Assembly: GCA_017306865.1 (NCBI GenBank)
Contig: JAFKHH010000020.1
Coordinates: forward strand, 116,501 to 180,500
Reading direction: 5' to 3'
Source of the DNA: Filimonas sp.
GTDB lineage: Bacteria > Bacteroidota > Bacteroidia > Chitinophagales > Chitinophagaceae
DNA: 64,000 nucleotides
In this document: in pieces, positions 17,413 to 26,548 of the stretch
How the letters are laid out: each line of letters opens with the position of its first letter
Position numbering within the stretch: position 1 is the first letter of the stretch
Program-made: the position numbers and the translations under genes
The notes under the pieces: generated by a model
Seen by the model: only the letters and a program-made list of their open reading frames with translations
Databases searched by the model: none
What the model was told of the DNA's origin: nothing

Positions 17413-18387
17413 ATGAAGTATGTAACCATCATAGTGCCTGATTGTGAGCTGAACCTGAACAGTATAGCCGGTGCATACGAAATACTTACCCGCGCAGACC
17501 TGTTCTGGCAAAAAATGGGGAACAGGCCACGGCTGAAAGTACAGATCGCAGGTTTTGTTGGGGAGTCTACTGTAGATACCTACTTCAGCGTACATCCTTC
17601 AGATATCAGAACTATCCCGCAAACAGACCTGCTTATTATACCATCCATTTTTGGTGATTACGAGGAAGCTATAAAAAATAATAGCCAGTTGATAGGGTGG
17701 ATAGGCGATGCATACAAGAACGGCGCAGAAATAGCCAGTATGTGTTCCGGCGCATTCCTGCTGGCCGCTACAGGACTGCTGGAAGGCCGCGCTTGTTCTA
17801 CACACTGGAATGCCGTAGAAAAATTCAGGGAAATGTATCCATCTGTAAAAATTGCAGAAGACAAGATCATTACAGATGAGAATGGGATCTATACAAACGG
17901 TGGCGGTTACTCGTTTTTAAATCTCATGTTATATCTCGTAGAGAAAATATTCGACAGGCAAGTGGCGGTCTTCTGTTCCAAAATATTCCAGATAGATATA
18001 CAACGTACATCGCAATCACAGTTTACTATTTTCCATATACAGAAAGGGCATGGCGACGAACTGATCAGTAAAGCGCAAGTGTATATAGAAGAAAACCTGG
18101 ATGCAAAAATTTCATTCGAAAAACTGGCAGTAGACCTGGCGATCAGCCGGCGGAATTTTGATAGAAGGTTTATAAAAGCAACTGGTAACACACCGGTGGA
18201 GTATCTGCAACGTGTAAAAGTGGAAGCCGCTAAAAAAGAGCTGGAGCGCGGACGTAAATCTGTTTTTGAAATTATGAATGACGTAGGGTATGCAGATGAC
18301 AAAGCCTTTCGGGAAGTGTTTAAAAGAATAACTGGCTTATCGCCGATGGATTACCGGAATAAATATACCAAAGTAGAAATAGCGTGA
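17413..18387 (+). CDS. GlxA-type AraC-family transcriptional regulator
   Basis: 324 aa from the ATG at 17413 (MKYVTIIVPD). Residues 1-190 form a DJ-1/PfpI-like amidotransferase-fold domain with a Cys at the nucleophile elbow (C111 in ASMCSGAFLLAATG). Residues about 225-322 are an AraC double helix-turn-helix (ISFEKLAVDLAISRRNFDRRF; GYADDKAFREVFKRITGLSPMDYR). Family members sense small molecules and activate nearby genes. A DinB-fold gene follows 128 bp downstream and the SRPBCC pair lies upstream on the other strand; either could be a target. Confidence 0.9.
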   Translation: MKYVTIIVPDCELNLNSIAGAYEILTRADLFWQKMGNRPRLKVQIAGFVGESTVDTYFSVHPSDIRTIPQTDLLIIPSIFGDYEEAIKNNSQLIGWIGDAYKNGAEIASMCSGAFLLAATGLLEGRACSTHWNAVEKFREMYPSVKIAEDKIITDENGIYTNGGGYSFLNLMLYLVEKIFDRQVAVFCSKIFQIDIQRTSQSQFTIFHIQKGHGDELISKAQVYIEENLDAKISFEKLAVDLAISRRNFDRRFIKATGNTPVEYLQRVKVEAAKKELERGRKSVFEIMNDVGYADDKAFREVFKRITGLSPMDYRNKYTKVEIA

Positions 18388-18515
18388 GATATAAGACGGC
18401 AATCGTCAGTCGGCAAACGTGAATAATGTACAAGAATGTATTGACGACTCCCGTTTCACGATTGACGATGTACACCTCACGACAAACAACGTTTTAAAAA
18501 GTAAAAACTATAACT

Positions 18516-19124
18516 ATGAGATCGTTCTTGCTATTATGTGTGTGTACTGTATTGCTGGGAAGCTTTACGGTACTTAATCCTTCAAGTCTTACAAGTGATG
18601 AGCGAAAGTTTGCAGTGGATCATCTGAATACTACGCGCAACGAATTGTTGAATGCCGTAAAAGGTTTATCTGATGCACAGTTAAATTTTAAACCGGCTCC
18701 CGACCGCTGGTCTGTATTGGAGTGCGTGCAACACATTACACTTACGTCACAGGGACTGTTTGGTATGATGCAACAAACCGTAAAAACGCCAAACGACAGT
18801 GCGTTTAAAGCTTCTGTGCCCGATACACAATTCATTGCTATGATAGAAGACAGAAGTCATAAGGCACAAGCGCCCGAACCATTCAAGCCGGTGAATGCAC
18901 CATTCAAAACATTGGCAGAAACGCTCAAAGTGTTTAATGCAGACAGGGACAACCTTATCAAATATGTGCAAACGACAAATGATGATCTTAGAGGGCATAT
19001 TGCCCCTATGCCATTTGGGAAAGCTGATGCGTACCAATTGATCCTGCTTATCTCGGCGCATACAAACAGGCACATGCAACAGCTAAATGAAGTAAAAGCA
19101 GATCCAAACTTTCCGAAGAAGTAA
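18516..19124 (+). CDS. DinB-superfamily protein, exported
   Basis: 202 aa. Signal peptide about 1-20 (LLLCVCTVLLGSF), unusual for DinB proteins, which are mostly cytosolic. Four-helix DinB_2 fold with the metal-binding His triad plausible at H73 (CVQHI), H182 and H186 (SAHTNRHMQQ), and the family-typical RWSVLECVQHI segment. Family members are metal-dependent thiol-S-transferases or of unknown activity. A terminator follows. Confidence 0.8.
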   Translation: MRSFLLLCVCTVLLGSFTVLNPSSLTSDERKFAVDHLNTTRNELLNAVKGLSDAQLNFKPAPDRWSVLECVQHITLTSQGLFGMMQQTVKTPNDSAFKASVPDTQFIAMIEDRSHKAQAPEPFKPVNAPFKTLAETLKVFNADRDNLIKYVQTTNDDLRGHIAPMPFGKADAYQLILLISAHTNRHMQQLNEVKADPNFPKK

Positions 19125-19144
19125 GATCTGAAATTAAAAACAGG

Positions 19145-19210
19145 CTCGCGGGAAACGCTGAAAGCGCAGAAACATGCTTCTGCCTCTCCGTGTTTTCCGC
19201 GAGTTTTTTT
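19145..19210 (+). terminator. Terminator after DinB gene
   Basis: CTCGCGGGAAA pairs with TTTTCCGCGAG (one G-U pair), followed immediately by a run of seven T. Confidence 0.7.
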
Positions 19211-19454
19211 GCGAAGTATATTTTCTTCTTTTACAACTGCACAACAGCGAGCTATTACACAACCCTATCAGAGTTAACATCAGCCTGTTGTATCTCAAAT
19301 CACTTTTCTTAGAAAGCGAGACAAAATACCTGCCCACAAAAAATGTTTAAATATTAATTGATATTAATTAAACAGAATTCTTTTAAAAAGAAACACTGTA
19401 TACATAATAGAAAATTACCTTGTTTTTCTCCTCGCTAAAACACTAAAATCACAC

Positions 19455-19478
19455 AATCGTTTGCGTGTGCAAACGAAT
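19455..19478 (+). promoter_or_regulatory. Inverted repeat upstream of ECF sigma gene
   Basis: TCGTTTGC-GTGT-GCAAACGA, a perfect 8-bp dyad about 90 bp before the sigma-factor start. It shares the CAATCGTTTG word with the dyad upstream of the GH31 gene (7412-7421). A regulator site is possible but unproven. Confidence 0.35.
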
Positions 19479-19567
19479 ATTATTTCACCTAGATTTAATG
19501 AACGATTAATCCGGGACCGCTTGTTGTATGAATACCCGGCAACTGAATTAACCAAAACTGACCATCT

Positions 19568-20134
19568 ATGGAGAAAGTGGCAAAAATAAAAGCCGGTGAT
19601 GAGCAGGTTTTCAAAGAGGTTTTTTACGACTATAGCCAGAAGCTGTACAATTATCTGCACGAAAAAACAAAATCTGATTACTTCACCAACGAGGTAGTGC
19701 AACTTACATTTATTAAACTGTGGAAATCTCGTCATTTGCTCAATGAAAAATTGAAGCTATCTACACAATTGTTCCAGATAGCTAAGACAACTATGATAGA
19801 CGAGTTGCGCAAAGAGGAAAGGTATAAAACCAAAGTACATGCACTGGTAACGGAAGAAAATCTCTTCAAGCCTGTAAACGGTTACACCGCTATTGATACA
19901 TACGATATAAATAATAAGCTGCAACGTGCTATACAAGAGTTGCCGCCTATCCGCAGAAAAGTATTCAGTTTAGGCAAGCTGGAAGAGCTTAGCTATAAAG
20001 AGATCTCTTCGGAACTGTCTATATCAGTAAAGACAGTTGATAAACATATGCAATTAGCGCTTCGTAATATTAAACCCGTTTTGAAATTAGGCGTCTTTCT
20101 TGGCTTATTAGCTACAATAAGCCAACTTACATAG
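19568..20134 (+). CDS. ECF RNA polymerase sigma factor
   Basis: 188 aa. Region sigma2 about residues 10-75 (YSQKLYNYLHEKT, EVVQLTFIKLW), sigma4 about 125-175 (IQELPPIRRKVFSLGKLEELSYKEIS then KTVDKHMQLALR). This is the Bacteroidota FecI-like type that pairs with FecR anti-sigma proteins; a FecR gene follows after 57 bp. The C terminus carries a hydrophobic stretch (LGVFLGLLATISQ). Usually such pairs control a SusC/SusD locus directly downstream; here arsenic genes follow instead. Confidence 0.9.
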   Translation: MEKVAKIKAGDEQVFKEVFYDYSQKLYNYLHEKTKSDYFTNEVVQLTFIKLWKSRHLLNEKLKLSTQLFQIAKTTMIDELRKEERYKTKVHALVTEENLFKPVNGYTAIDTYDINNKLQRAIQELPPIRRKVFSLGKLEELSYKEISSELSISVKTVDKHMQLALRNIKPVLKLGVFLGLLATISQLT

Positions 20135-20191
20135 TCCTTTTACCGAATCCATTTGTTATAATTTTAGATTGCCATTATTTATTTTTAGTAA

Positions 20192-21280
20192 GTGATAGAC
20201 CAGTTGATTAAAAAATATTTTAGCGGGGAGTGTACGGAAGCTGAAAAAGAAAAACTACTCCAACATTTCCGGGAGCATCCTTCCGAAGTGGAGGCTTTTT
20301 TTGCTGAAGAGGAGTGGGATAAAGTTGCCGATGCACCCTTGCAGGAAACGCTGGGAACAGAAAATTTTTTAGACAGGCTCATGTCAGAGCATACTGCTAC
20401 GCAGGAGCGAAAATTGCATTGGGACAGATGGATAGCAGCCGCAGCAGTACTCGTTTTCATCGCCTGCACAGCCATCTATCTTTTTAAAGGAGATAAACAA
20501 AATCAGGTAGCACAGCAACTGGTAGATACCGCTGCTGTACTGGCAACCCAGCCCACATATACTGCATACAAAAATGATTATTCAAAAAATACGACATACA
20601 AATTGCCGGACGGTTCTATTGTTACACTCTCTCCGCATAGTGAAATAAAATACGCTGCTGCATTCGAACCTGGAAAAAGAGATGTTTACCTGGAAGGCGA
20701 AGCCGTATTTGAAGTAGCGAAGGATGCTAAACGTCCATTCACCGTCTATTGCAGGGAAGTAGCAACTACTGCACTTGGCACTAAGTTCAAAGTATCTGCC
20801 CTCAAGGACAACGTACATGTGTCTGTTTTGCTGATTGAAGGAAAAATTGTAGTGAAATCTACTGCTATAGCTTATACAGGTGACAAATATTACTTGCTGC
20901 CGGGTAATGAAATACAGTATGACAGGAACCACAACCGCTTTACGCTGAACAATGAAGAAGAGCAAACGCAAAGTAGCCAGCAACTCGTTATAGCAAACCC
21001 GTCAGAGGAAGATATAGCAGTAGCAGACGAGCACATACAAGTAAATACAGAAAAGAAAGTAGTGCGGTTTAATGATGTAGGCATGGCAAAAGTGCTGGAC
21101 ATACTGGCATATAAGTATAACGTTAAGATCGCCTATCCGCCTGATGTCATCAATAAGATCCGCTTTGTAGGAACTATCCGGCAAAACGACCCGATAGAGA
21201 AAATATTATCAGACATTACACAAATGAATAATCTGCAACTGGTACACGATACGGCACAGCGCCAGTATATAATCCGGTAG
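20192..21280 (+). CDS. FecR-family anti-sigma factor
   Basis: 362 aa, GTG start at 20192. Cytoplasmic N-terminal part about 1-78 binds the sigma factor, a single membrane helix lies at about 80-98 (WIAAAAVLVFIACTAIYLF), a periplasmic FecR beta domain at about 125-225 (YKLPDGSIVTLSPHSEIKY; EVAKDAKRPFTVYCREV) and a C-terminal DUF4974-type domain at about 290-362 (VVRFNDVGMAKVLDILAYKY). It would relay a signal from an outer-membrane SusC-like transducer. No such receptor is adjacent. Confidence 0.9.
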   Translation: MIDQLIKKYFSGECTEAEKEKLLQHFREHPSEVEAFFAEEEWDKVADAPLQETLGTENFLDRLMSEHTATQERKLHWDRWIAAAAVLVFIACTAIYLFKGDKQNQVAQQLVDTAAVLATQPTYTAYKNDYSKNTTYKLPDGSIVTLSPHSEIKYAAAFEPGKRDVYLEGEAVFEVAKDAKRPFTVYCREVATTALGTKFKVSALKDNVHVSVLLIEGKIVVKSTAIAYTGDKYYLLPGNEIQYDRNHNRFTLNNEEEQTQSSQQLVIANPSEEDIAVADEHIQVNTEKKVVRFNDVGMAKVLDILAYKYNVKIAYPPDVINKIRFVGTIRQNDPIEKILSDITQMNNLQLVHDTAQRQYIIR

Positions 21281-21366
21281 TTAATGTTTCAGGCAGATTG
21301 TGCGCCTATCAATTTAGGGCGACCACGAAATTTTTTTTAGAATTGGGTTTTTAATAAATATTAATC

Positions 21367-21384
21367 GTAATATTGCAATATTAC
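21367..21384 (+). promoter_or_regulatory. ArsR operator 1
   Basis: Perfect 18-bp palindrome GTAATATTGCAATATTAC, nine bases before the arsR ATG at 21393. A TACATTTG element (TAnnTTTG type) at 21382-21389 overlaps its right end, so binding would block transcription. If that is the -7 box, the transcript would be nearly leaderless. Confidence 0.7.
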
Positions 21385-21392
21385 ATTTGATT

Positions 21393-21722
21393 ATGGGTGC
21401 GACGAAATCGGATTTATTCACAAAGCAGCAGAATGAAATTGCAAATATGGCTAAAGCGCTGGCACACCCGGCACGCATCGCTATATTACAATACCTGGTG
21501 AAGAAGAATGCCTGTGTGTGTGGTGATATTGTGGAAGAATTAGGTCTTGCACAAGCAACTACCTCACAGCATCTGAAAGAATTGAAAAATGCCGGTATTA
21601 TACAGGGAAGCATTGAAGGTGTAAGCGTTTGTTATTGTATCAACCCAAAGATCTGGAAACAATACAAAGACCTGTTCAATAGCTTTTTCAAAGAGGTTAC
21701 ACTTGACGGTAAGTGTTGCTAA
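21393..21722 (+). CDS. arsR: ArsR/SmtB-family repressor
   Basis: 109 aa from the ATG at 21393; a TTG two codons earlier overlaps the operator and is less likely. Winged helix-turn-helix (ALAHPARIAILQYL; LGLAQATTSQHLKELKNAGI). Candidate arsenite ligands are C41 and C43 in ACVCGD at the start of the sensing helix, with C80, C82 and a terminal CC also present. The protein should leave its operators when As(III) binds. First gene of the arsenic operon. Confidence 0.92.
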   Translation: MGATKSDLFTKQQNEIANMAKALAHPARIAILQYLVKKNACVCGDIVEELGLAQATTSQHLKELKNAGIIQGSIEGVSVCYCINPKIWKQYKDLFNSFFKEVTLDGKCC

Positions 21723-21743
21723 TATTTTTTTGATTTACTTGAT

Positions 21744-21762
21744 CGCAATATTGCAATAATAC
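21744..21762 (+). promoter_or_regulatory. ArsR operator 2, between arsR and arsM
   Basis: CGCAATATTGCAATAATAC matches operator 1 at nearly every position (CGTAATATTGCAATATTAC). It sits in the 56-bp gap before arsM, suggesting an internal, separately repressed promoter. Confidence 0.6.
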
Positions 21763-21778
21763 AATTAATGCTTTTACT

Positions 21779-22627
21779 ATGCCGACAGATGAACAACTTA
21801 AAGAACTCGTAAAGCAGAAATACAGTGAGATCGTTTTGCAGAACAAAGAAGATAATGCAGCCTCCTGCTGCGGGTCCGGCGGATGTTCCACCGAAGTGTA
21901 TAACATTATGACGGATGATTATACCAATATGGAAGGTTACACTGAAGATGCAGATCTCAGCTTAGGTTGCGGTCTTCCTACCAAATTCGCTAAAATTAAA
22001 AAAGGAGACATTGTAATCGATCTCGGTTCCGGTGCGGGCAATGATGCCTTTATTGCCAGGGCAGAAACAGGCGAAGGTGGTAAAGTGATCGGGATCGACT
22101 TTACACCTGCCATGATTGCACGAGCAAGGGAAAATGCAGAAAAGCTGCATTACAATAACGTCGAGTTCCGGCAAGGCGATATTGAAAACATACCTGTCTC
22201 AGCCAATACGGCGGATGTGATTGTAAGTAACTGCGTGCTCAATCTTGTTCCAAATAAAAACAATGTCATAAAAGATATCTTCCGCGTTCTGAAACCAGGC
22301 GGCCACTTCAGCATCTCTGACATTGTGTTGCAGGGGAACCTGCCACCCAAGATACAGGAAGCTGCAGAAATGTATGCAGGCTGTGTTTCAGGCGCTATAC
22401 AGAAGCAGGTGTACCTGGAGCTAATTGAAACAAATGGCTTCAAAAATATCACACTGCAAAAAGAGAAACAAATCATCGTACCGGACGACATCTTATCTAA
22501 GTATTTGACTGCTGAAGAAATCACAACATTTAAGAACAGTGGTGCCGGCATCTATAGTGTTACCGTGTATGCGGAGAAACCAATGACAGCAACCGCCTGC
22601 TGCGCTCCGGGATGTTGTAACGAATAA
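21779..22627 (+). CDS. arsM: Arsenite S-adenosylmethionine methyltransferase
   Basis: 282 aa, cytosolic. SAM-binding Rossmann motif VIDLGSGAGNDAF at about 79-91. The arsenic-binding cysteines expected for ArsM are present: C64 (SLGCG), C152 (SNCVLN) and C202 (AGCVSG). Extra Cys lie at 30, 31 and 36 (SCCGSGGC) and in the tail (ACCAPGCC), which may help load As(III). Converts arsenite to methylated arsenicals. Second gene of the operon. Confidence 0.92.
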   Translation: MPTDEQLKELVKQKYSEIVLQNKEDNAASCCGSGGCSTEVYNIMTDDYTNMEGYTEDADLSLGCGLPTKFAKIKKGDIVIDLGSGAGNDAFIARAETGEGGKVIGIDFTPAMIARARENAEKLHYNNVEFRQGDIENIPVSANTADVIVSNCVLNLVPNKNNVIKDIFRVLKPGGHFSISDIVLQGNLPPKIQEAAEMYAGCVSGAIQKQVYLELIETNGFKNITLQKEKQIIVPDDILSKYLTAEEITTFKNSGAGIYSVTVYAEKPMTATACCAPGCCNE

Positions 22628-22640
22628 AACATACAGTTAA

Positions 22641-23129
22641 ATGAAAATATCCAACCTCTTGATGGAACATTGGGACGCAGTAAAAGCAATTTATGAAAGT
22701 GGTATTGCAACAGGCAACGCTACTTTTCAAACTACAGCGCCGGGCTGGGAAGAATGGAACCAGGGCCACACGCAGGAATGCAGGCTTGTTGCCATAGACA
22801 ACGGCAATGTTATAGGATGGGCAGCAGTAACACCGGTTTCAGGCCGCTGTGTTTATGCAGGCGTAGGAGAAGTCAGCGTATATATTCATCCGGACACAAG
22901 AGGAAAAGGAGTCGGAAATATGCTGCTCAAAGCGCTAATTCAATTAAGCGAAGAAAATAATTTCTGGACGTTGCAGGCAGGCATCTTCCCGGAAAACACA
23001 GCCAGCATCTATCTGCATAAGAAAAATGGTTTTAGACAAGTAGGCTTCCGCGAAAAGATAGGCAAGATGAATGATGTGTGGCGTGATACACTATTGCTGG
23101 AAAGAAGAAGTAAAACTGTTGGTCTCTAA
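22641..23129 (+). CDS. GNAT N-acetyltransferase, ArsN/PAT-like
   Basis: 162 aa. GNAT fold with the acetyl-CoA motif [19 protein letters not shown] and a preceding [13 protein letters not shown] typical of phosphinothricin-acetyltransferase-like enzymes. Members in ars operons (ArsN1) acetylate organoarsenicals such as arsinothricin. It starts 13 bp after arsM and ends 10 bp before the acr3 start, so it belongs to the operon. The ArsN role is inferred from family and context. Confidence 0.8.
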   Translation: MKISNLLMEHWDAVKAIYESGIATGNATFQTTAPGWEEWNQGHTQECRLVAIDNGNVIGWAAVTPVSGRCVYAGVGEVSVYIHPDTRGKGVGNMLLKALIQLSEENNFWTLQAGIFPENTASIYLHKKNGFRQVGFREKIGKMNDVWRDTLLLERRSKTVGL

Positions 23130-23139
23130 AACAATAACT

Positions 23140-24213
23140 ATGTCTGCAAATAATTGTAATCCTTCTCAACGTAAAAAACTTAGTTTTCTCGACCGTTATC
23201 TTACCTTATGGATATTCCTTGCAATGGCAGCAGGTGTAGCTATCGGTTATTTTATTCCCGGAACGCCTGCTTTTATTAACTCATTTCAGTCGGGCACAAC
23301 CAACATTCCTATTGCTGCCGGCCTCATACTAATGATGTATCCGCCGCTCGCAAAAGTAAAATATGAGCAATTAGGTAAAGTCTTCAGGAATACAAAGATC
23401 CTGTCATTATCACTGTTGATGAACTGGGTTATCGGACCATTGCTAATGTTTATTCTTGCTGTTGCTTTTCTGCACGACAAACCGGAATATATGACAGGGC
23501 TGATACTGATCGGTATTGCCCGCTGTATTGCAATGGTTATTGTATGGAATGAGCTGGCAGAAGGTAACAGGGAATATGCCGCCGGCTTAGTTGCCCTGAA
23601 CAGTATATTCCAGGTATTGTTCTATAGTTTTTTTGCCTGGTTGTTCATAACCGTGTTGCCACCGTATATAGGATTAAAAGGACTGGACATTCATATAAGC
23701 ATAGGCCAGATTGCAGAGAGTGTATTCATCTATTTAGGTATTCCCTTTATTGCAGGTTTTCTAAGCAGGTATATACTCATTAAACTAAAAGGCAAAGAAT
23801 GGTATGAGCAAAAGTTTATTCCTTTCATAAGCCCGGTAACATTGATTGCATTGTTATTTACCATCATTGTCATGTTTAGCCTGAAAGGAAAACTGATCGT
23901 AGCTATTCCGTTCGATGTAGTGCGTATTGCTATACCGTTGGTTATCTACTTTACCATCATGTTCCTGGTCACCTTCTTCTTTGGTAAATCGCTCGGTGCA
24001 GATTATGCACAAAACGCTGCGCTTTCCTTCACCGCAGCAGGCAACAATTTTGAACTAGCCATCGCAGTTGCTATCGGCATATTTGGCATTAATAGCGGGC
24101 AAGCTTTTGCAGGCGTAATCGGGCCACTGGTAGAAGTGCCGGCATTAATAGCGCTCGTAAATATTGCCTTCTGGCTAAAAAAGAAATATTACAATAAACA
24201 ACAGGCTGCATAA
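23140..24213 (+). CDS. acr3: ACR3-family arsenite efflux permease
   Basis: 357 aa from the ATG at 23140 ([10 protein letters not shown]), the normal length of the family; a longer in-frame start would overlap the upstream gene by 59 bp. About ten membrane helices. The conserved Cys of helix 4 is C129 in [12 protein letters not shown], and the helix-9 region [17 protein letters not shown] is intact. Exports As(III) across the inner membrane. Fourth gene of the operon. Confidence 0.93.
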   Translation: MSANNCNPSQRKKLSFLDRYLTLWIFLAMAAGVAIGYFIPGTPAFINSFQSGTTNIPIAAGLILMMYPPLAKVKYEQLGKVFRNTKILSLSLLMNWVIGPLLMFILAVAFLHDKPEYMTGLILIGIARCIAMVIVWNELAEGNREYAAGLVALNSIFQVLFYSFFAWLFITVLPPYIGLKGLDIHISIGQIAESVFIYLGIPFIAGFLSRYILIKLKGKEWYEQKFIPFISPVTLIALLFTIIVMFSLKGKLIVAIPFDVVRIAIPLVIYFTIMFLVTFFFGKSLGADYAQNAALSFTAAGNNFELAIAVAIGIFGINSGQAFAGVIGPLVEVPALIALVNIAFWLKKKYYNKQQAA

Positions 24214-24306
24214 GATATCGCTACAAAGCAGCGAATGAAACAATTATTCAGCGTGGGACTTGTCAACAACATCCTGCGTTTTCTATCAATTCAGAAAAAA
24301 GAAAAA

Positions 24307-24936
24307 ATGTCTACCACACTTTACCCCGAGATTCATCAGTATTTGCAAAATGCTGAAAAAGATTTTGACAAAATCCCTGCTGACAGGAAGATAGAATTGA
24401 AAAAGATCGCAACCCATATCCGGGAAAAATTGAACGTTGATAAAAACGTCAGCCTTATATACATCTGTACACATAACTCACGCAGAAGCCACATGGGGCA
24501 GTTGTGGGCAATGGCAGCAGCAGCGTATTACAACATTCCTGGCGTGTTAGGGTATTCAGGAGGCACTGAAGTAACAGCCTTTAATGCAAATGCTATTAAA
24601 GCTGTTGAGGAAGCGGGTTTCAAAGTGAGTAAAATAGCTGACAGTACAAACCCTCACTATGATGTTTACTATTCAGCTTCAGCTTCACCGGTTGTTGCCT
24701 TTTCAAAAAAATATACAGATGCAATAAATCCTCACAACAATTTTATTGCAATCATGACCTGCTCTCATGCGGATGAAAACTGCCCTTTGGTTACCGGCGC
24801 TTCGCTCAGGGCTGCCACACCATACGAAGATCCGAAAGAGGCAGACGGCAAATTCAACCAGGAACAGGTGTATAATGAAAGATGCAGACAGATAGCCACA
24901 GAAGTGCTTTACACTTTTTCACTAGTGTCGGAGTAA
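24307..24936 (+). CDS. arsC: Low-molecular-weight phosphatase-like arsenate reductase
   Basis: 209 aa from the ATG at 24307; an in-frame ATG at 24235 lacks family-like sequence. LMW-PTP loop C54-THNSR-R60-S at about 54-61 and a downstream SYSGGTEVTAFN-type region (GYSGGTEVTAFN). Such thioredoxin/glutaredoxin-linked enzymes reduce arsenate to arsenite for Acr3. The last codons read VSE then TAA, and that TAA lies inside the left end of a family-A repeat (starts 24920), so the native C terminus was probably replaced. Confidence 0.85.
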   Translation: MSTTLYPEIHQYLQNAEKDFDKIPADRKIELKKIATHIREKLNVDKNVSLIYICTHNSRRSHMGQLWAMAAAAYYNIPGVLGYSGGTEVTAFNANAIKAVEEAGFKVSKIADSTNPHYDVYYSASASPVVAFSKKYTDAINPHNNFIAIMTCSHADENCPLVTGASLRAATPYEDPKEADGKFNQEQVYNERCRQIATEVLYTFSLVSE

Positions 24937-25156
24937 AGTCAATAGATAGTTGTGTGTAAACGTTTCTCCGGAAAGTATCGTAGGCGAAAAAGAATGGTTT
25001 CAAAAATGCGTGGAGTTTCCTTATCAGCTTTTCTGGAGCTTTGATTTTTGGAGTTACTTTTTGTATCAAGACAAAAAGTAACACTGCCGATAGACAAATG
25101 AACGCTTATAATTGAAAAAGCAGCAAAAGCTGTTGAAGATAGTCCGCTCCTGAATG
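24920..25156 (+). mobile_element. Family-A MITE-like element, copy 3 (internally deleted)
   Basis: The left arm matches copies 1, 4 and 6 (AGTAAAGTCAATAGATAG), then jumps at TATCAGCTTTTCTGGAGC straight to the distal arm: about 150 bp of hairpin core are gone, with break points at similar GCTTTT words. The GTTACTTTTTG...CAAAAAGTAAC stem is kept. The right end is eroded. It overlaps the end of the arsC gene. Confidence 0.7.
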
Positions 25157-25641
25157 CGTATGCAGAAAGCCTGCGTCAGGGAGTATAAAGAAGTTTTTTA
25201 TCCGTTGAGTAGAACAAATGTGTTAGGACGAATAGTTATACGTTTCTACTTACCTATGATTGCGTTTTAAAGTTTTACGCCCTGCCTTTCCAGGTGGGGC
25301 TTGCGCATTTGCAAAATCAGGCTTGCGTAGTCTGAATAGTTTGCAGATACCGGCCTACGCAGCAAAGCCTCCCTGCATACCGATGCTATTACCTGAAAAT
25401 GTAGAATAATGAAAAATAGGAGAGTGATAACAAACCTGTCACAACGATCACTGCGATGGCGATGTTTATTAGTTCTTTTCTCATAGCTGATTGGAATTGT
25501 GGAACAGGAACGACTGTTTTCTCGTAATTATTGAGGAAAAAAATGAGTGCCGGATATTTTTTTCTTCTTTTTTCGGAAACAATACGGGATAATGCTCTTT
25601 TACAGCGTATTATAGTAACAGAATGTCTTTAATTTTTTTAC
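25157..25641. other. Intergenic region before the polysaccharide locus
   Basis: 485 bp. No recognised gene apart from the possible small peptide at 25389-25484. Imperfect complementary words (tgcgtagtctg / cctacgcag) near 25322-25366 may form a hairpin. No promoter assigned with confidence. Confidence 0.4.
25389..25484 (-). CDS. Possible 31-residue single-helix membrane peptide
   Basis: ATG to TAA reads a Met-Arg-Lys-Glu start followed by an uninterrupted hydrophobic helix (LINIAIAVIVVTGLLSL) and an aromatic end. Composition is that of a small membrane protein rather than random sequence. No clear ribosome site and no homologue recognised, so coding status is uncertain. Confidence 0.3.
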   Translation of the reverse strand: MRKELINIAIAVIVVTGLLSLSYFSLFYIFR

Positions 25642-26481
25642 ATGTTACAGAACCGGTTTATAAAACTTTATTTTATCCTTCTATTCTTCATAAGTATTGC
25701 AGGCTGCAAACCATACATGCCAGCTACCACTACAGGTCATATGCGTACACAACAAACCAGTACGGGAAACCGTAAATGGAAATTGATCTGGGCAGATGAT
25801 TTCAGTAATAACAGGCTGGATACCTCCAAATGGACAATCATACCCCGTGGAAAGTCTGCGTGGGAAAAACACATGTCTGCTGATCCTCAATGTTACAGTT
25901 TTAAAGACGGCTATCTTTACCTGCGCGGTATCAATAACCCGGACACCAGTATAGACAAAAGTCCTTTTCTTACAGGAGGCATCTATACAAAAGGAAAGTT
26001 CGCCTTTCAGTATGGCAAAATAGAAATAAGGGCTAAACTGGAATGTGCGCAAGGCGCATGGCCGGCTATGTGGATGCTGGCAGCGCAAAACAAATACGGC
26101 GAATATCCCAAGAATGGTGAGATAGATATTATGGAACACCTGAACTTTGACAGCAGTGTTTATCAGACCATTCATTCCTACTACACCCTTACACTAAAGC
26201 AGGAAAATAAACCACCACACTATAGCACTGCAAAAATGAACCCGGGTGAGTTCAACACATTTGGACTGGAATGGTACCAGGATAAAATTGTTTTTACTGT
26301 AAATGGCCAAAGCACATTTACTTATCCGAAAGTAAATAATGTAGATCCCTCACAATGGCCATTTGATCAGCCCTTTTATCTTTTAATTGATCAGCAGCTC
26401 GGCGGTTCCTGGGTCGGCAATGTAAACCCACATCAGCTACCGGTACAGATGATAGTAGACTGGGTGAAAGTCTATCAATAG
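25642..26481 (+). CDS. GH16 endo-glycosidase, lipoprotein
   Basis: 279 aa with lipobox IAGC (C22), so a lipid-anchored and probably surface-exposed enzyme. GH16 jelly-roll domain from about residue 45 (WKLIWADDFS). The catalytic motif E160-I-D162-I-M-E165 is intact: E160 nucleophile, E165 acid/base. Surrounding residues (QGAWPAMWM, VYQTIHSYYTL) resemble the beta-1,3/1,4-endo-acting group that includes laminarinases and Bacteroides endo-O-glycanases. It lies 115 bp before the first SusC gene and probably makes the first cut of the imported glycan. Confidence 0.9.
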   Translation: MLQNRFIKLYFILLFFISIAGCKPYMPATTTGHMRTQQTSTGNRKWKLIWADDFSNNRLDTSKWTIIPRGKSAWEKHMSADPQCYSFKDGYLYLRGINNPDTSIDKSPFLTGGIYTKGKFAFQYGKIEIRAKLECAQGAWPAMWMLAAQNKYGEYPKNGEIDIMEHLNFDSSVYQTIHSYYTLTLKQENKPPHYSTAKMNPGEFNTFGLEWYQDKIVFTVNGQSTFTYPKVNNVDPSQWPFDQPFYLLIDQQLGGSWVGNVNPHQLPVQMIVDWVKVYQ

Positions 26482-26548
26482 TGCTGCTTGCGTACAATAG
26501 TTATCAATCCAAAATATTTTCTCCTTCCATTACGGAAACAGGCTTTAT

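Noticed and set aside
21744..21762. The arsR-arsM gap dyad as a transcription terminator
   Set aside because: It matches the arsR upstream operator base for base and lacks a stable GC stem with a T-run, so an operator fits better.
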